NCBI GenBank assembly: GCA_900239685.1
Contig: OENT01000040.1
Coordinates: forward strand, 1 to 64,000
DNA: 64,000 nt
DNA from: Rotaria macrura
Taxonomy: Eukaryota; Rotifera; Eurotatoria; Philodinida; Philodinidae
Direction of reading: 5' to 3'
The notes under the pieces: generated by a model
Databases searched by the model: none
The model's input: only the letters and a program-made list of their open reading frames with translations
What the model was told of the DNA's origin: nothing
Position numbers and translations under genes: made by a program
In this document: positions 23,701 through 37,400 of the stretch, in pieces
Position numbering within the stretch: the stretch's first letter is position 1
How the letters are laid out: each line of letters opens with the position of its first letter

Positions 23701-24555
23701 CATGACTCTTCTATCAAAATGGAAACAGACTCGACTTCACCGCAATACCAATGATTGTTACAGAAAACATGTCTCATGTGTGATATAGGTCAATGAAATA
23801 GCCATGAAGTTTGCTAGAATGAAATGCTTATCATCGTAGAAGACAACTGCGACTAGAAAATTTTCCAATAAAGGCAAAACAAATTAAGACATTTTATACT
23901 TTGTGCTAAAATCAATGGCAATAAAGTGTTTTACTATCTTGAAATAATCTTCTAACATACAAAGTTGAGTATATGATTCAATCGAGTGTTTAACGAACAT
24001 CAATCGATACTACCGATTTAGTAGAGTCACAATCTTTTAACGTTCGTTATTTTTCTTCTACTTTAGAATCGACAAGAACTAGAAGATTTTCGACTGCGTT
24101 TGCTTGTTAGTGAGCAAGAACAATCATGTTTAAACGAGCGATTATTAACAAATGATCAATTTTTCTTGGCTGTAAAACGTGTTAATGCCACGATTGAAAA
24201 ATTATTTCTTGTACTCGATTTTTCATCTGAAATGCTCAACAACGAATCCATATCAAGTCCCGATGTTCTAATGCTTCAACTATCCACTCATAAAACTAAG
24301 TCAGGTAAAATTTCTTTTCAAGTCGAGTCAAAAATAAAAAGTATGATATGAACTTGTTGTTTTTTTTTCTCGTCTTGATTAGATCCAATCGATTTATCAA
24401 TCGAGAATGTCAAAAAAATAGAACTCTGTGATGTGGAAAAATTAGAATCAAAATTAGATCATATTATCGATCGTCTTCTATCAATTCGTAGCGAATTAAT
24501 AGCCCGCCAATTTGAAAATGATCTTGATTCAAATATTCCCTGCCGTTTACAGTGA
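20769..24555 (+). CDS. Coiled-coil protein, probably CEP85/CEP85L-like centrosomal protein
   Basis: Seven exons (20769-20815, 20882-20972, 21045-21100, 21181-21271, 22229-22771, 24067-24304, 24383-24555) join in frame to 412 residues. Nearly all of it is charged, Q/E/L-rich heptad sequence, for example LEQLREQLNEFQQEADDKL and LEDQLKQSNQTLVEYRKEK, so a long parallel coiled coil is expected. The break MNRLPSEIEYQKL between coils, and a C-terminal tail LDHIIDRLLSIRSELIARQF that would align with the end of CEP85 family proteins, suggest a centrosomal CEP85-like protein. It is shorter than human CEP85 because it lacks a long N-terminal region. The family call rests on memory of the pattern and is tentative; the coiled-coil nature is clear. 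Introns 4 (957 nt) and 5 (1295 nt) are long. AATAAA is at 24602-24607. Confidence 0.75.
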
Positions 24556-24644
24556 ATAGTGTTATTCTTGTAGCCAGATATTTTCATGTCTTTTTAATTT
24601 AAATAAATCATTAAGTATTGCAAATCCATAGGTTATCAATTGTT

Positions 24645-24659
24645 TTTAGTCTTTTCTAG
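24645..24659 (+). promoter_or_regulatory. Candidate trans-splice acceptor before TBCK
   Basis: TTTTTAGTCTTTTCTAG ends 8 nt before the TBCK ATG at 24668. It lies about 50 nt after the AATAAA (24602-24607) of the preceding gene, the spacing expected for operon-type 3'-end formation coupled to trans-splicing. Confidence 0.45.
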
Positions 24660-24667
24660 AAAAGATT

Positions 24668-27600
24668 ATGTTAGTCAATAATGATCATCTAGGTGTAAGC
24701 ACATTTGTAGCCAGTAGTCATGGTAATGATCAATGTGGTACAAACGGTCTACCATTAACACCAAATTCAATTATTATCATTGGACGTTTTCAGTATTTGA
24801 AAACTATAGAGCATCCAAATCTTTGTCGATACATCGATATTCGTAAAGGAACACATGGTAAGTAATTGAGTGTTAGTGACTTGCAGTTAGTGTTACGATA
24901 TTTGAAGTCCTTGAGATTGAAGATCGAAACATTTCGCTTTCAAAATATGCGAATCTGACGAATAGAGAATGAAATGATCGTTAGAATATTTTTTCAAATT
25001 GAATAAGTGAAAACTTTTACTAAGTAAATACCTAAGAAAAATAAAGTTTCACATGGTAAATGTTTTAATGAAATAACAGATTAGTATATCATCCTGTATT
25101 AATGTTTTATTCAAAAGCGTAAGATCGATTGATTAAAGAAAATCAAAGATCCTATCTATTTTTCTAATTTCTTTTTTTGAGTCGAATATAACAAAGACGC
25201 TCATCAGTCTGTTGTATCTATTTTCTTCTGTAACTATTATGATTAGTTTCTAATGCATTGGGTAAATATCTAAAAGAAACACGGTTTCTTTTCTTAATTA
25301 TGATAGAATACCTGAAATTTTATTACAAGGACAATGTCTTACACACATCTACATAACTATTAAGAATGTAAACAAAACCATCATATTAGATCAAGCTAAT
25401 AATAGAACATCAGTGTCGCGTTACCTTGAAAGTCCAGATGTAAGTGTTAGTATTATCTTTCACAATAGTATGCTGCATCGAGACATATTAGCTTGAGTTC
25501 ATTACGTCATTTCTTTAACTCAAGGTTCTATATGGTTTTTGTAGAACGATTGCTTGTTATTGGTGAATATTATGACAGAAATCTTGAATCTTTGCTAAAT
25601 GAAAAGCAACTGTTAAGTGTTGAACAAATTCAACGATGGTCCCATCAAATACTTAACGGATTAATTTATCTACAAGAAAAACAAATTCATGCAAGAACTT
25701 TATCTTTAAAAAATATTCGATTAACACAATCAGTATAAGACAAAACAAAATTCTCTAAGAATCTTGCACATTCAGTGTGTTTTATTTATTTTCTAAATTT
25801 AGGATCAAATTGTTAAAATACAAAATTATGGTCTCTGGCATATGACACAATACGGCACATGTGTTTCATTTCCTGTCGGGTATTTTTTCATTGATGACAA
25901 TTGTTTTCTTGTCAGAATACTTAAATTTATCTGTTTGACTTTTCTCGTAGTGATCTATTCTATTTAGCACCGGAATGTTTTGCACTTGATTTAACATTTA
26001 AAGCTTTGATAACAGCTTCTAATGGTCATGAAACTGAAATCAATGATCCAGCTAATCTTAAAAGTTGTGTTTGGTCATTTGGTATTATTCTTCTAGAATT
26101 ATGTATAGTAAGATATTGCTAATAATGAATGATTCGAAGAGGAATGAAACTGGCAAATTATTTTAGGGTCTACGTTTATTCGAAAAACAGTCCGTATCTG
26201 CACCAATGTCAACGAGTGTTCGATGTTTAAAATTAAATGTACGAAGTGCCTTAGATATTCTGTTACGACAAAATGCACTCGATCAAGATGAACGTTTAAA
26301 ACGAAATTCAACACAATTCTTCATATCAATTATTAGAAAATGTTTGAATGTTAATGTGCAAGATAGGTAAGTTTGTTCATGGAAAAAACTAATCTGAGTC
26401 AAGCAATTAAAAAGTGGTTCTGGAATATGTATTTCGTTTGAGATAATCTTTCTATTAAATCGGTAATCAAGTTTATTCTTTTGTTTTCTTAGAAATGGTA
26501 TTCGTGCTATGATCCATTTCTTTTATTATACACAGACTGTAGTCGAATCAAGCATAAAATATTCTTAGGAGATACATGATAAACAGTAGAGGAAAACGAA
26601 AAACGAATTTCTTACGTACGTGTTCATCGTAGAAGAGTTCGAATAATATGATGAGAGTAAAGAAACATGACCTTCATTGGTAAAATTCATTAAATATTTA
26701 TATTAAAGGATATGCTCATTTCGATCCAAGACTGAACACTATAACTACTTTCCTTGATGATAACGAAAAAGTTTCAGTGAAACAAAAATAAGTTTAAAAG
26801 AATAATTGGACTTGTAATCAATTCTTGATAAAGGTTAAACTGATTTTAAGTGACAAAATTTAAAAGTGTTAGACGTTACCGAACACATCAAGAATTTTGC
26901 CTCTTAACATCGATTGAGCTTGTGTGTCGCATAATTGTAAAATATTTTTATATTGAATATTCTATAGTTCGAGAAATATACATTGCCTGTCTTTGAACAA
27001 TCGAATGATCAAGAAATATTTTGCTGTTAGAAATCATTTGATTGGAACAATCATGATTATTTTTGAGCTTCGAGGCCATATTCTCTGAAAATTTGTCTTT
27101 GATGTAAAGAAATACAACAGTTACTAGGTTAATATGATATCGAATTAAAAGTAATAGCTACATGATTTCTCGAGTCATTATGTACTTAAAAGTAAAATTT
27201 CAAGTGATTTCATCAAATTAATCTTGTATATTTTTATGTCCTTGAATAGACCAACGTTTGTCGAACTTCTCGAAGAACTTGGTGGTAAACCATATGTATC
27301 TCCTGTTCCACGTTCATTTCAATTGACATTATTCGACGGCATTACTCCTGTTCTTGATCATAATTTAGATTTGGCTGATTTCAAAAATCTTGATTGTTAG
27401 TATTCATTTTTCGTTCAAGCAACGCAAGACAAACTTTGCTTTCGTTACTTATTAATTAGCTAGTCCGTTTCGATGTCGAACCATCGATCAAATTTATCAT
27501 TTATGGAAATTGGCTGGTGGTGATTTAATAGCTGTACTGAAAAATGCTGGCCTCATTAAAATATCACCATCCATTTGTAAAATATCTAAGTAGGAAGAAT

Positions 27601-30600
27601 GGGTTGTTGTATTTTCAAAAATAAAAAGGAAGAATTTATTCTGTTTCTTCTATTATTAGATTTGTCACTGATCGTGGTGAGGTGCATGGACCTCAACGAG
27701 ATGTAAATACATTATTTGATGATACATCATTTAAACTTTCATTAACAGAGCTTGAAAATCGTTTTCATGAGACGCCTATTGAAATACTTCATCCACTTCT
27801 TGAAGGAGGGTATAAATAAAAGAAAATTTGAATTTCTAAAATAAGAACCATTTTTCATCTATTCTAATAGGGATCCACTATTTGATCAACGTCAAGAAGA
27901 ACTCGATAAAATGATTGAACGACAACCGTTGGCTGTTCGTGAAAATGATTTTGAATATCAAGTACAAATAAAAGAAAAATGATAGATGATAGTTGTATTA
28001 TGAACTATAAACATATTGATCTCGTAATTCTGAGAGATACAGTTATTTGAATTTATTTGACTGTTCATTCATAGGATATCATGTAGTATCGAAGAGGACA
28101 TACATAATCTCGGATTATATATTGATCATATTTTCCATCGTTTACGATACATATCTATCACTTGAAATATAAATGTGATAAAAGAATTCGAAGAAATACC
28201 AGAAACCATTCAATCAATCAATGGTTAACTGAGTTATAAAATACACTCAAGAGTATTAAACCGATACTGACCAGATATGATTGTTTCATCTGGTAATACT
28301 TAACTCTTAAGATTACTCACAGTCCTATCTTAGAGTATTTGTATTCGAATATTATTGATAAGTGGAATAAAAGGCTTTCGTAACTGAGAATATCATTTGT
28401 AAGCAAAAGAAAAACTAGTTTCATAGAACTACTACATTCAGTATAGACAATATATTGTCATCAGTACACTAAGCATAAACACTTCAATTAAGTTCATATA
28501 ATCATTTATGTCTTCGAATGCATTATATACCGATTTGTTAAGATTGGTTTTAATTAGAATTCTTCAAGCACCAGTATTAACATTACTAGATAATAGTACT
28601 AATACTTGAGTACAAATTTTTAGTAAAATAAATGTTTGCCTGTATGAGCGCTTAAATCCTTCAATAGATTTCGACAAAGAATGAAATAGAAAAATTTAAT
28701 TCCAGGACACAGTTTTAACGTAGTTATTGAGATAGATCAAACAATTTATAATGCTTCCCTATCATTTTAGTTTCATCGTTTGATTCTCTTCGAACGTCTT
28801 CTTGCATCATATCCATATCAAAAACAACGATTATATACAGAAGCACGAAAAGATATCCCACCACTGTATCGTCCATTCGTTTGGAGTGCATTGCTTGAAA
28901 TTTCTGTATGAATGCTTTTTTCAAAATTATATCTTTTTCAATTAACTGATACTCGTTTTTTGTTGACTAGGGCAATGTAAATGATGTTTATAATCGAATC
29001 AATAAAAGTAATATAGCATCAACAGTAATACGACAACTAGAAGTTGATATTCCACGTTGTCATCAATATGATGAACTTCTATCATCACCTGAAGGTCATA
29101 GAAAAATGAAAAATGTTTTGAAAGTAATTATTTTTTCCTTGATAATAAAAATAATTGATCCTATTTTCGACGTCGGTTTTTGTAGGCTTGGATAGCAAGT
29201 CATCCAAATTTAGTCTATTGGCAAGGTCTTGATTCACTGTGCGCACCATTTCTCTATTTAAATTTTAATAATGAAGCACTTGCTTATGCATCATTAACAG
29301 CTTTTATTCCGAAATATTTAAATAATTTTTTTCTAAAAGATAATTCATTAATTATTAATGGTAAGAAGTTTCGTTAAAGAAAAACAAAAGTCAGCAATTA
29401 TTCATTGTGTTGTAGAATATTTGGTCGTGTTCTCTCATTTAATTGCATTCCATCATCCAGATTTATCAAATCGATTGGAAATAATTGGATTTATTCCAGA
29501 TCTTTATGCTATTCCATGGTTTTTAACCGTTTTTGCACGTATGTTTTCTTTTTCCATTGTCAAAATAGAATGTTATGACGAAAGACGCTCAAATATTAGA
29601 AGAAGAATCAGCGTACGTTGTCGGAGATGAATAGATTTGTCGGATGACGTGTGACTTTTTCATGTGTCTGGCGATCAGAGTTAAAAGCAAAACAATAACT
29701 ATGAACTCTACAATAAAAAGATTAGGAAAGACGAGCTAACGCCGTTCGGTTTTCAATTGAAAAGAAAAAGAAAGAAAGAACGAACGAACGCTCACTTTGC
29801 CGATTACTAATTGTGATGAAAACATTTAAAAATCCTTTTCTTCTATACAGACTTTTTGGCGATGAACAATCACCTATTAATTTTAGACAACAGACAGACA
29901 TAGATGTAACCGTCTCGAAGACACACTTTCTCAATTAGAAATTGTATAGATATTAATTATTAAGTTTTGCTATACTTACTGTTGCCGTGTAGATAAGCGA
30001 TACCATCTGTTAATATGGAACGTTGTACATTGTAGTACTTGGTGATACTCTATCTACATTATTAGATTACATCGAGAGAAAATTATTCTGTTACGATCAA
30101 TAAATATTTAGGTGTATAATCAAATTATTTTAGTCATCATCTTTCCCAAGCATCGCTCGTAATTCTATATTATTCCATGAAACAAATACTTGGTCATGCT
30201 TGGTGAGAATGTCGACGTTAGCATAGATAATTAACTCAATCACTTGATGAGCTATAGGTCTGAAACACACATAGAGAAGCTACTTGTGCATGCTTCTACA
30301 CGCCGAAGAACATCGGTCAAGTTTGAAGAAAATGGGTCCTTTACAAATATGAATAAAAAGTAGATCTCTTCTGTATCCATATGAGCATACACACTATATC
30401 AATAGTGTTGTAAATCAATCGATTCAGCCACCAACACTATTCGATGAATTGATTTTTGAATATGTGAACGTAATCTAGAATATTTTGACAGTTCTATTTG
30501 AATGAATAGAAAGATGAAGTATTTTTCAAGCTGATATTATCTTGTTAGAAAATGTTTTGTTTTAGTTGAACATTCTTGATCTTAAACATGTGTCGAAATA

Positions 30601-31865
30601 AAATAAAATTGGCATTGAACACTATTTTCTTGCTTTACTTTCAATAGTTGCAAGGAGACGATGGTTCTTCTCTCATATAGCATCATGAAATCAAAGAAAT
30701 TTCTTGAGTCACGCAGATTCACTAGCTAAACATCTCATATTGTCAGCTATTTTGGTACTGATTTTAGAATGAAGACAATATTTTGATCGTAATGTTGAGA
30801 TCGACCGGGTACAACATTTGAGAATAAACAAGGCAATTTTGAACCCAGAAAAACAGGAATTGATTTCGTTTCTGGTTGATTAACATTCTTGATTTAATTA
30901 CAAGTGATATAAACAAACTTTTTATTAATCCACTAGAGCGTAAAATCAATTAATTCTTTTAATCGAATATTTATACATATGTTTTCTTCATACTGATTTT
31001 TCTTTACTATATTATTCGATCGAATTTAGATGTATTTCCATTGAATAAAATATTTCATCTATGGGATATGCTGTTGCTTGGCAGTTCATCGTTTCCACTC
31101 TGTATTGGTGTTGCTATATTAACACAATTGAAACCACTTTTGTTGAAAGCAGATTTTAATGAATGTATTTTATTATTTTCTGAACTACCAGGTTTAATTC
31201 TTGTTATATGAAAGTTTTGTTTTATTTTCTTACGTTTTTCTTTCGTAGAAATCGATATTGAACGTTGTATTCGTGATTCTATTGATATATTTGCTATAAC
31301 ACCACGTTCATGTACTTATCGAGAACATGCGAGTGATATTACAAATTATCAAATAAATAACGATCTCGTACGATCAACTACCTTTGTTTTACATTTATGA
31401 CTATAATGTCTTTCGGTTCTTTTTAAATCTTAGGATATGGATCCATTTCCATTGTCGGAACTGAAATCTGAACGCTGTCCACGAATATCTGGCAATGATG
31501 TCGTTGAATTGAACGATCTCAAAGCTCCAACAGCTAGTTTAAAAACATCCAAACTTCTCCTTATAGATAGTCGTTCGCCAGATGAATACATGAAAGCAGC
31601 ACTACCATCAAGTTTTAATATATCATATGATAAAGCATTTGATAGTCAAAATCGTATTATTGATAACCGCTTGCAACATTTACTTGATCAGCATCGCTCA
31701 CTGGTTAAAGTTGTTATCGGTAATAAAAATCATCAACAAACAGTTGATTTTACAAATAATTTAATTACAAACAATTGCACACGTGTATGTCTGCTACATA
31801 AAGGCATTGATGTATTCAAAGCAACTGGGATGCTCTATGTACCAACGCCATCTGATTTGCCGTAG
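24668..31865 (+). CDS. TBCK: TBC domain-containing protein kinase-like protein
   Basis: Sixteen exons close in frame to 875 residues (human 893): 24668-24857, 25545-25732, 25803-25879, 25951-26107, 26167-26366, 27250-27395, 27460-27589, 27660-27809, 27871-27961, 28771-28905, 28971-29123, 29186-29360, 29416-29538, 31030-31191, 31249-31367, 31434-31865. The N-terminal kinase-like domain (about 1-290) begins [12 protein letters not shown] and [15 protein letters not shown]. It lacks the catalytic Asp of HRD (here HARTLSLKN) and the DFG motif (NYG), as in known TBCK pseudokinases. The TBC domain (about 460-680) is strongly conserved: [54 protein letters not shown]-terminal rhodanese-like domain (about 735-875) has no catalytic Cys in the expected loop (VVIGNKNH). 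In other animals TBCK is tied to Rab regulation, mTOR signalling and mRNA transport on endosomes. Introns of 0.7-1.5 kb hold nothing recognised. Confidence 0.96.
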
Positions 31866-32335
31866 AAACGAATGACTAAACTTATTATTTATTTGTTTGC
31901 TTGTTTTTGACATCTATTTTTCAGAGCTTTTTGTTTTTGTTGTTACATTTCAATGGGTTGAGCCGGTGCAATATTAGCACATAATTATCAAAATAATTAA
32001 TCAGTTTTTTTGTTGTAATATATTTTATTGTAATTGAGCAGATCATTTTGCTAGAAACTATTTCATGTGGTTTTACAATTAAACATTAATTTTTTTTTCA
32101 TTTCTTTTGGACTTTGATCGAAAAAGTATGTAGTGTGTAAATAAGGAATGAAAAAAAAAACGAACGTCTACAGTGCAAAGTGAATGATCAACGATGAAAC
32201 GAATACAAAGCGTCATAGATCTATAAGCACACGCAAGCTAAATGGTTACAACAGTAGAAAAAATATATTCCCGTTAAATCATGTTGATCTTATTATTTTA
32301 ATTTTATTTCAGATCTATTGTTGAATAAAACAAAT
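31866..32335. other. Spacer between TBCK and MCEE
   Basis: 470 bp without a gene. It contains poly-T and poly-A runs and ends with TTTTATTTCAG (AG at 32311-32312), an acceptor-like site 23 nt upstream of the MCEE ATG. That site may receive a spliced leader or a cis-spliced 5' UTR exon. Confidence 0.5.
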
Positions 32336-33319
32336 ATGCTCAATAATTTTCGCCAGGTTAGATAAAATATTCTGATGTTTTTCCTTTAATAAAAAAACAA
32401 CAATTACTGCTATTTTGTATTCTGTAGATTCTTCCACGGGCCATGCGTCCAGCAATGATGTTAGCCAATGTTCGTACGAACACAACTGCAGCTGGAAAAC
32501 CACCTGTAACTATAATTAACTGTAAGCCGGTTAAAATTGCAATACTATGACTCTGTACTATAGGTTGCAGCAAATATTCCCAGTGGCGTATGGAAACTTG
32601 GTAGACTCAACCATTTGGCTCTTGCTGTCCCTAACTTAGGTAAAACAATGAAACATGCGAGTGTTGCATCAAAGACAAAATCTTACTATCTTGAATGGTT
32701 CATATGTTTATAAAATTTTGAGTTTTCACATACTTTTATCAAGGATAAAAACTGCATGGAAAACATCAATCTTACATCAGTAAATAGAAATATGTGTTAA
32801 TAATATGGTATAAATTTAGAGCAAGCAAGTAGTTTTTTTAAAAACGTTCTTCAAGCAAAGTCGGTTAGTACACCAGTACCACAAAAAGAGCATGGTGTTT
32901 ACACCGTTTTTGTCGAGTTTGGAAATACGAAAATAGAAGTACGTTAACAATGTTAATGTCATCGTAGATGATATGTTTTACGTAAAAGAAAAAATCTTGA
33001 TTGTTTTTCTTGTCTAGCTGTTATATCCACTCGGGGAGCAAAGTCCGATCGGAAATTTCTTAAAAAAAAATAAAAATGGTGGAATTCATCATGTCTGCAT
33101 TGAGGTACAAGTTGAAAATGTATTTCCATTTCAATACTCTATTCATGTGATTGATTTCTTCATCAGGTTGATAATATTGAAGCTGCAATAAAAGATATTC
33201 GGCAACAACATATTCGAACTCTTAGTGACAAAACTCAAATTGGCGCTCATGGTAAACCGGTTATATTTCTTCATCCGAAAGATTGCGGTGGTGTTCTTAT
33301 TGAACTTGAACAATCTTAA
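32336..33319 (+). CDS. MCEE: Methylmalonyl-CoA epimerase, mitochondrial
   Basis: Interconverts (S)- and (R)-methylmalonyl-CoA in propionate catabolism, upstream of B12-dependent methylmalonyl-CoA mutase. Six exons (32336-32356, 32428-32505, 32564-32639, 32820-32938, 33018-33104, 33167-33319) give 177 residues (human 176). The N-terminal 33 residues are basic and Met/Ala/Asn-rich without acids, fitting a mitochondrial targeting peptide. The single VOC/glyoxalase-fold domain starts WKLGRLNHLALAVPN and includes LLYPLGEQSPIGNFL, HHVCIEVDN, and IGAHGKPVIFLHPKDCGGV. The metal ligands fall at H50, H122 and E173, matching the human H50, H122 and E172. Exon 1 encodes only seven residues. Confidence 0.95.
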
Positions 33320-34464
33320 AATTACATTAGAGTCACGTTTTGTTTGTTTTTATCGGAGTCTTTATTTTTAGCAGTCGTTATTTAATCAAGCTGTTCTATT
33401 GAAAATTCACTGATGATGTGCTCATTGTGACTCTTCAATATAAATCCTGTTCGCTTTTTTCTCATCATCTAGATAATATATCCATTCTTTGTAACCCTGA
33501 AAATCCAGCTAGCTGTCTCAACAAAAAAAGCATTCAGTTGATATTTTTGTCCTTATGCTTTATTTTATTTTTTTATTGTCAGACATCATTTTCTATCTAC
33601 TTGTAGAGTTTATTTATTCAACTGATTGTGCCGAATAGTAGTATAGACAACAAACAACAACAAACATAATAAAAATTCGTCTTAATCAGATGATAAATAT
33701 TGCATCGATTTTGACGTCTAAGACATGTTCTGTTGTTTTGTTTTATCTCAAATTTCAATAGCGAGCAAAAATGAATGCAGCGCTTTTGCACCATATATTT
33801 AATTTCTATTTCCATTTCATGATCATTCAACTGATTAGACAAAAATAATGATAAACACGAAACTCAACACGAGCGTAAATCCATTGGCATTAATAATCAA
33901 AAACTTGATTCGTTCATCTGTAATAATACATTGATGGCAATCTAAACATATTGAAATGACTAATCTAACAAATGAACGGTCGATTACATTATTTTTTTTT
34001 CTGAGATAATAAAATAGACAAGTATTCAACGCTCATGCTAACTCCATCGGCCAACCATATGGATTCGATCAAAGAGAAAAGATAAAAAGCTCTCAGTCAA
34101 ATATCTTGCCTTAAGATAATAGAACATATAGATCATCCACAGGCGGAAATACATCAGGTCGAGTGTTATTTGCACATAATCTACTTTAAGTAATGGGAAA
34201 ACATTGCAAGAATCAACATTAACATTCCAATGTAATATTCACGAGAGAGAAAAAACAAGAGTGCAGATCCACTAATGTTTACCTTAACGTAAAACAAAAA
34301 GAATAATAAAGGTTCATTCACCACATCTTGTATCATCAAATAATTACAAATAGACAACAAGTCATACATATATATGTTGTTTTTAATTTAAATTTATTGT
34401 ATGTATATATATATATATATATATATTTATTTATTTATTTATTCATATATAAATAGATACACAT
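33320..34464. other. Convergent intergenic region MCEE / RhoGAP
   Basis: 1.1 kb AT-rich spacer between two 3' ends. It contains a (TA)n run followed by (TTTA)n at 34401-34445, just downstream of the RhoGAP stop. The small open frames show no family features. Confidence 0.6.
34401..34445. repeat. (TA)n + (TTTA)n microsatellite
   Basis: About 12 TA units followed by five TTTA units, in the presumed 3' UTR region of the minus-strand RhoGAP gene. Confidence 0.9.
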
Positions 34465-37400
34465 TTAAACAAGAGTACTATGATGACCACTAGTCGGTGA
34501 TGGTGAATCATCGTTTGAACTCGACCCACATAAATCGCGTGCTTCTCGACGTTTAACACTTAAAAAGTGCTGCGCACCGGACGAAGTAGAAAGTGGAGCT
34601 GTTTTTGAACGTGAATATGGTTTTATTTCACGTAAAAGTGAAGTTTCTGATGCTGTTGCTGTTGCTGTTACAGAAGTTCGTAGAACAGGTGACGAGGGTG
34701 GTGAAGGTGGAGACTCTTTTATATCCAATGAATTTGGTCGCATTACAGATGAAGCTAGAATTTCCTCAAACGAACTTATACTTATAATAGGTTCCGCTGG
34801 ATGTCGAAGGCGTTGTTGTTCTTGTTCATGGTCTTGATTCGATACCGATTGTAATGGTTCAATAACACGAAAAATAATCTGATCCATGCTTGCTTCACGT
34901 ATATCACGTACACGTGGTAGTTTTGATAAAGATTGTTGAACATTATTTGTAAGACGTTGTTGTGATGATGACATTGGAACTTGAAGAAATTCGGATGAAC
35001 GTGATGAATGTGTTGATGTACATGGAAAATCCGAATTACGTCGATGATTATATCGACGAAGAACTTGTCCTGTTGATTGTTGTTGTTGTTGATTAGATCG
35101 ATTGGCTTGAGGAATGATTGACGAGAAAATACTGCTCGTCGCATTTGGTGTTTCACATAGAAGTGGTGTCAAATCAAGTGACATTAATAAACGTTCATTA
35201 GATTCATCTAATTGCATAGACGTTATTCTAAATATGATTATTAAATGATAACATTCATGATAATTATTATTCTGACTTACCCACAACCAGTTTGTAATTT
35301 GAATGCTAATGCTCTCATCAATTGAGTACTATCTGATTCATTTATTGCAACACCTATTTGATTATGTAAATCTTTCGATATCTAAATAAAAACAACAGAA
35401 GAGAAAAAATGTCATATCATGAAATGTTAAAATAGAAGAAAAACATGATGAATTACCATAAAAAGTTCTTTGTACTGTTCAATCATCATTTTTAAAACAC
35501 TTTTTCCTTGTTCCATTTGATCAGCACTCATAGCTACACTCATATCTTTACTTGATATCACCGGTGCTTTACCATCCATAAGTATTGTTGGCGCAAAGAC
35601 GATAGCTAAATTTGCTGTATCCATTTTATTTCCTGCAACAAGAAGTTTTCCATCGGACGAATAACGATCTTGTGAATTTATTGAAACATGATAGAGAAAC
35701 TTTAATAATGTATATAATGTATCTCGATTAGATGATGGTAATAAACCAATAAGATATGAAAGAGCACGAGATTGATCTTTCGGGTGAAGTTCTAGACAAG
35801 ACAAAAGAAACGAAAAGACAACAACGTTGATATTCCTATTTTTTGTTTAATATAAACACTGACTTGATGGAACATTGAGAAATGATGCACATAAATCACG
35901 CGTTAATAATGGTTCTGGTAATTCACGTAGAAATTCTTTAATTAAACCAGCTATATCATGTGCATTAGTTGATAGATCAAATGTTAAACTACGACTTGAA
36001 TTAACTTGATCTTTAAGCTAGAAAACAAAAAAAGAACATTGGAAAACTTTCATCTTATTTTGACCTTTCTCGTCGCTCAATATTGACTATTAAACTAATA
36101 AATAAGTTTATATTATAGTGACATTAGCCTCAAGCTATTCTGAGTTATTTGACATTTGAGACTTACTTCTTTCAAACGTTTTTTCGATACGCCAACTCGA
36201 AATAGGCCAACAGTTTGTAATGCTAAAATATACAACAAGAAAATTCTTTTTTCCTTTCTTTCCGACGACAAAATCCGAATCAATTTTAATCACCATTTTT
36301 TTCTAAATAATCACAACAATTTTGTATTAAATCAGGAACTTTGGCTGGATAACATCGGATTGTATTACATCTGTTTATATTAGCACCTGCTTCATTCCCA
36401 GCTAATGCTTCAAGTGACACAGATCGAAGTTTTGTTTGCTCATAATCACAATCTGATATCTAAAGACAGATTTAAGTTTTTCAATTCATCATTCAAATTA
36501 TTATATAAATGTCGTAACATGTGTGTGTTATTCTTACATGCAAACTACTTGGACTTGCAGGAGATATTGAATATCCACTATCATTGGTTGATGATACACT
36601 TCCCGATGGACTCGTTCGTCTTTCATTGGTTGTCATCATGACTGTATCAGCACTATCTTTTCGGCTAGTTCCACTAGCCGAAGGAATAACTGGTGGCGAT
36701 GTTGGATTGGTTTCATCTTGAAAACGGCAATCATCATCAATGACACACTGAGCTAGAGCAACACCAAAAACATTGCCATTTGATTTAGCTTCTATAAAAA
36801 AACACATAGTAACAACAACCATCAATAAAGTAATTGAAAGAAAAGATCAGAACAACAATCAAACCTCTTGCTTCTTTGGATTTGTCACTTGATTTACTAC
36901 GAAACATAAAATGATGTTTACGTTTTCTAACTGGTTCTTCTAGAAAACAAAACAAAAATCAATTAAAACATCAATGAAATCATTTTATTTTATAATAAGA
37001 TTTTCGTATTCCCTAATGTATTTTCACATATATTTATTTGTATTGTAGTTCATTTCAATTTTGCTTCTCATTCAACTAACGGAAATTGTGTTTTCTGACT
37101 GAATAATCATATCAAATCTCAATGGAATGTCAATTGGCCTGTGTTTCTATCGTACTATTTAGATTTTTTTTGACATTCTCTCAATTAGAAATCAATCTTA
37201 TTATGCAGTACATAACAAAATTCTTAAATCATAACTATCGAATTTCATTGTCAAATCAAAATAATTATTTATGGAAGCAATTATTATTATCATTTATCAT
37301 ATTTTTGTTTCTAATATCATGATGTTTTGTTATTCTATACTTTTTTTTCTCCTATTTTTTGCATATTCTTTAAATTGACTGATTGACTCCTACAGAGATT

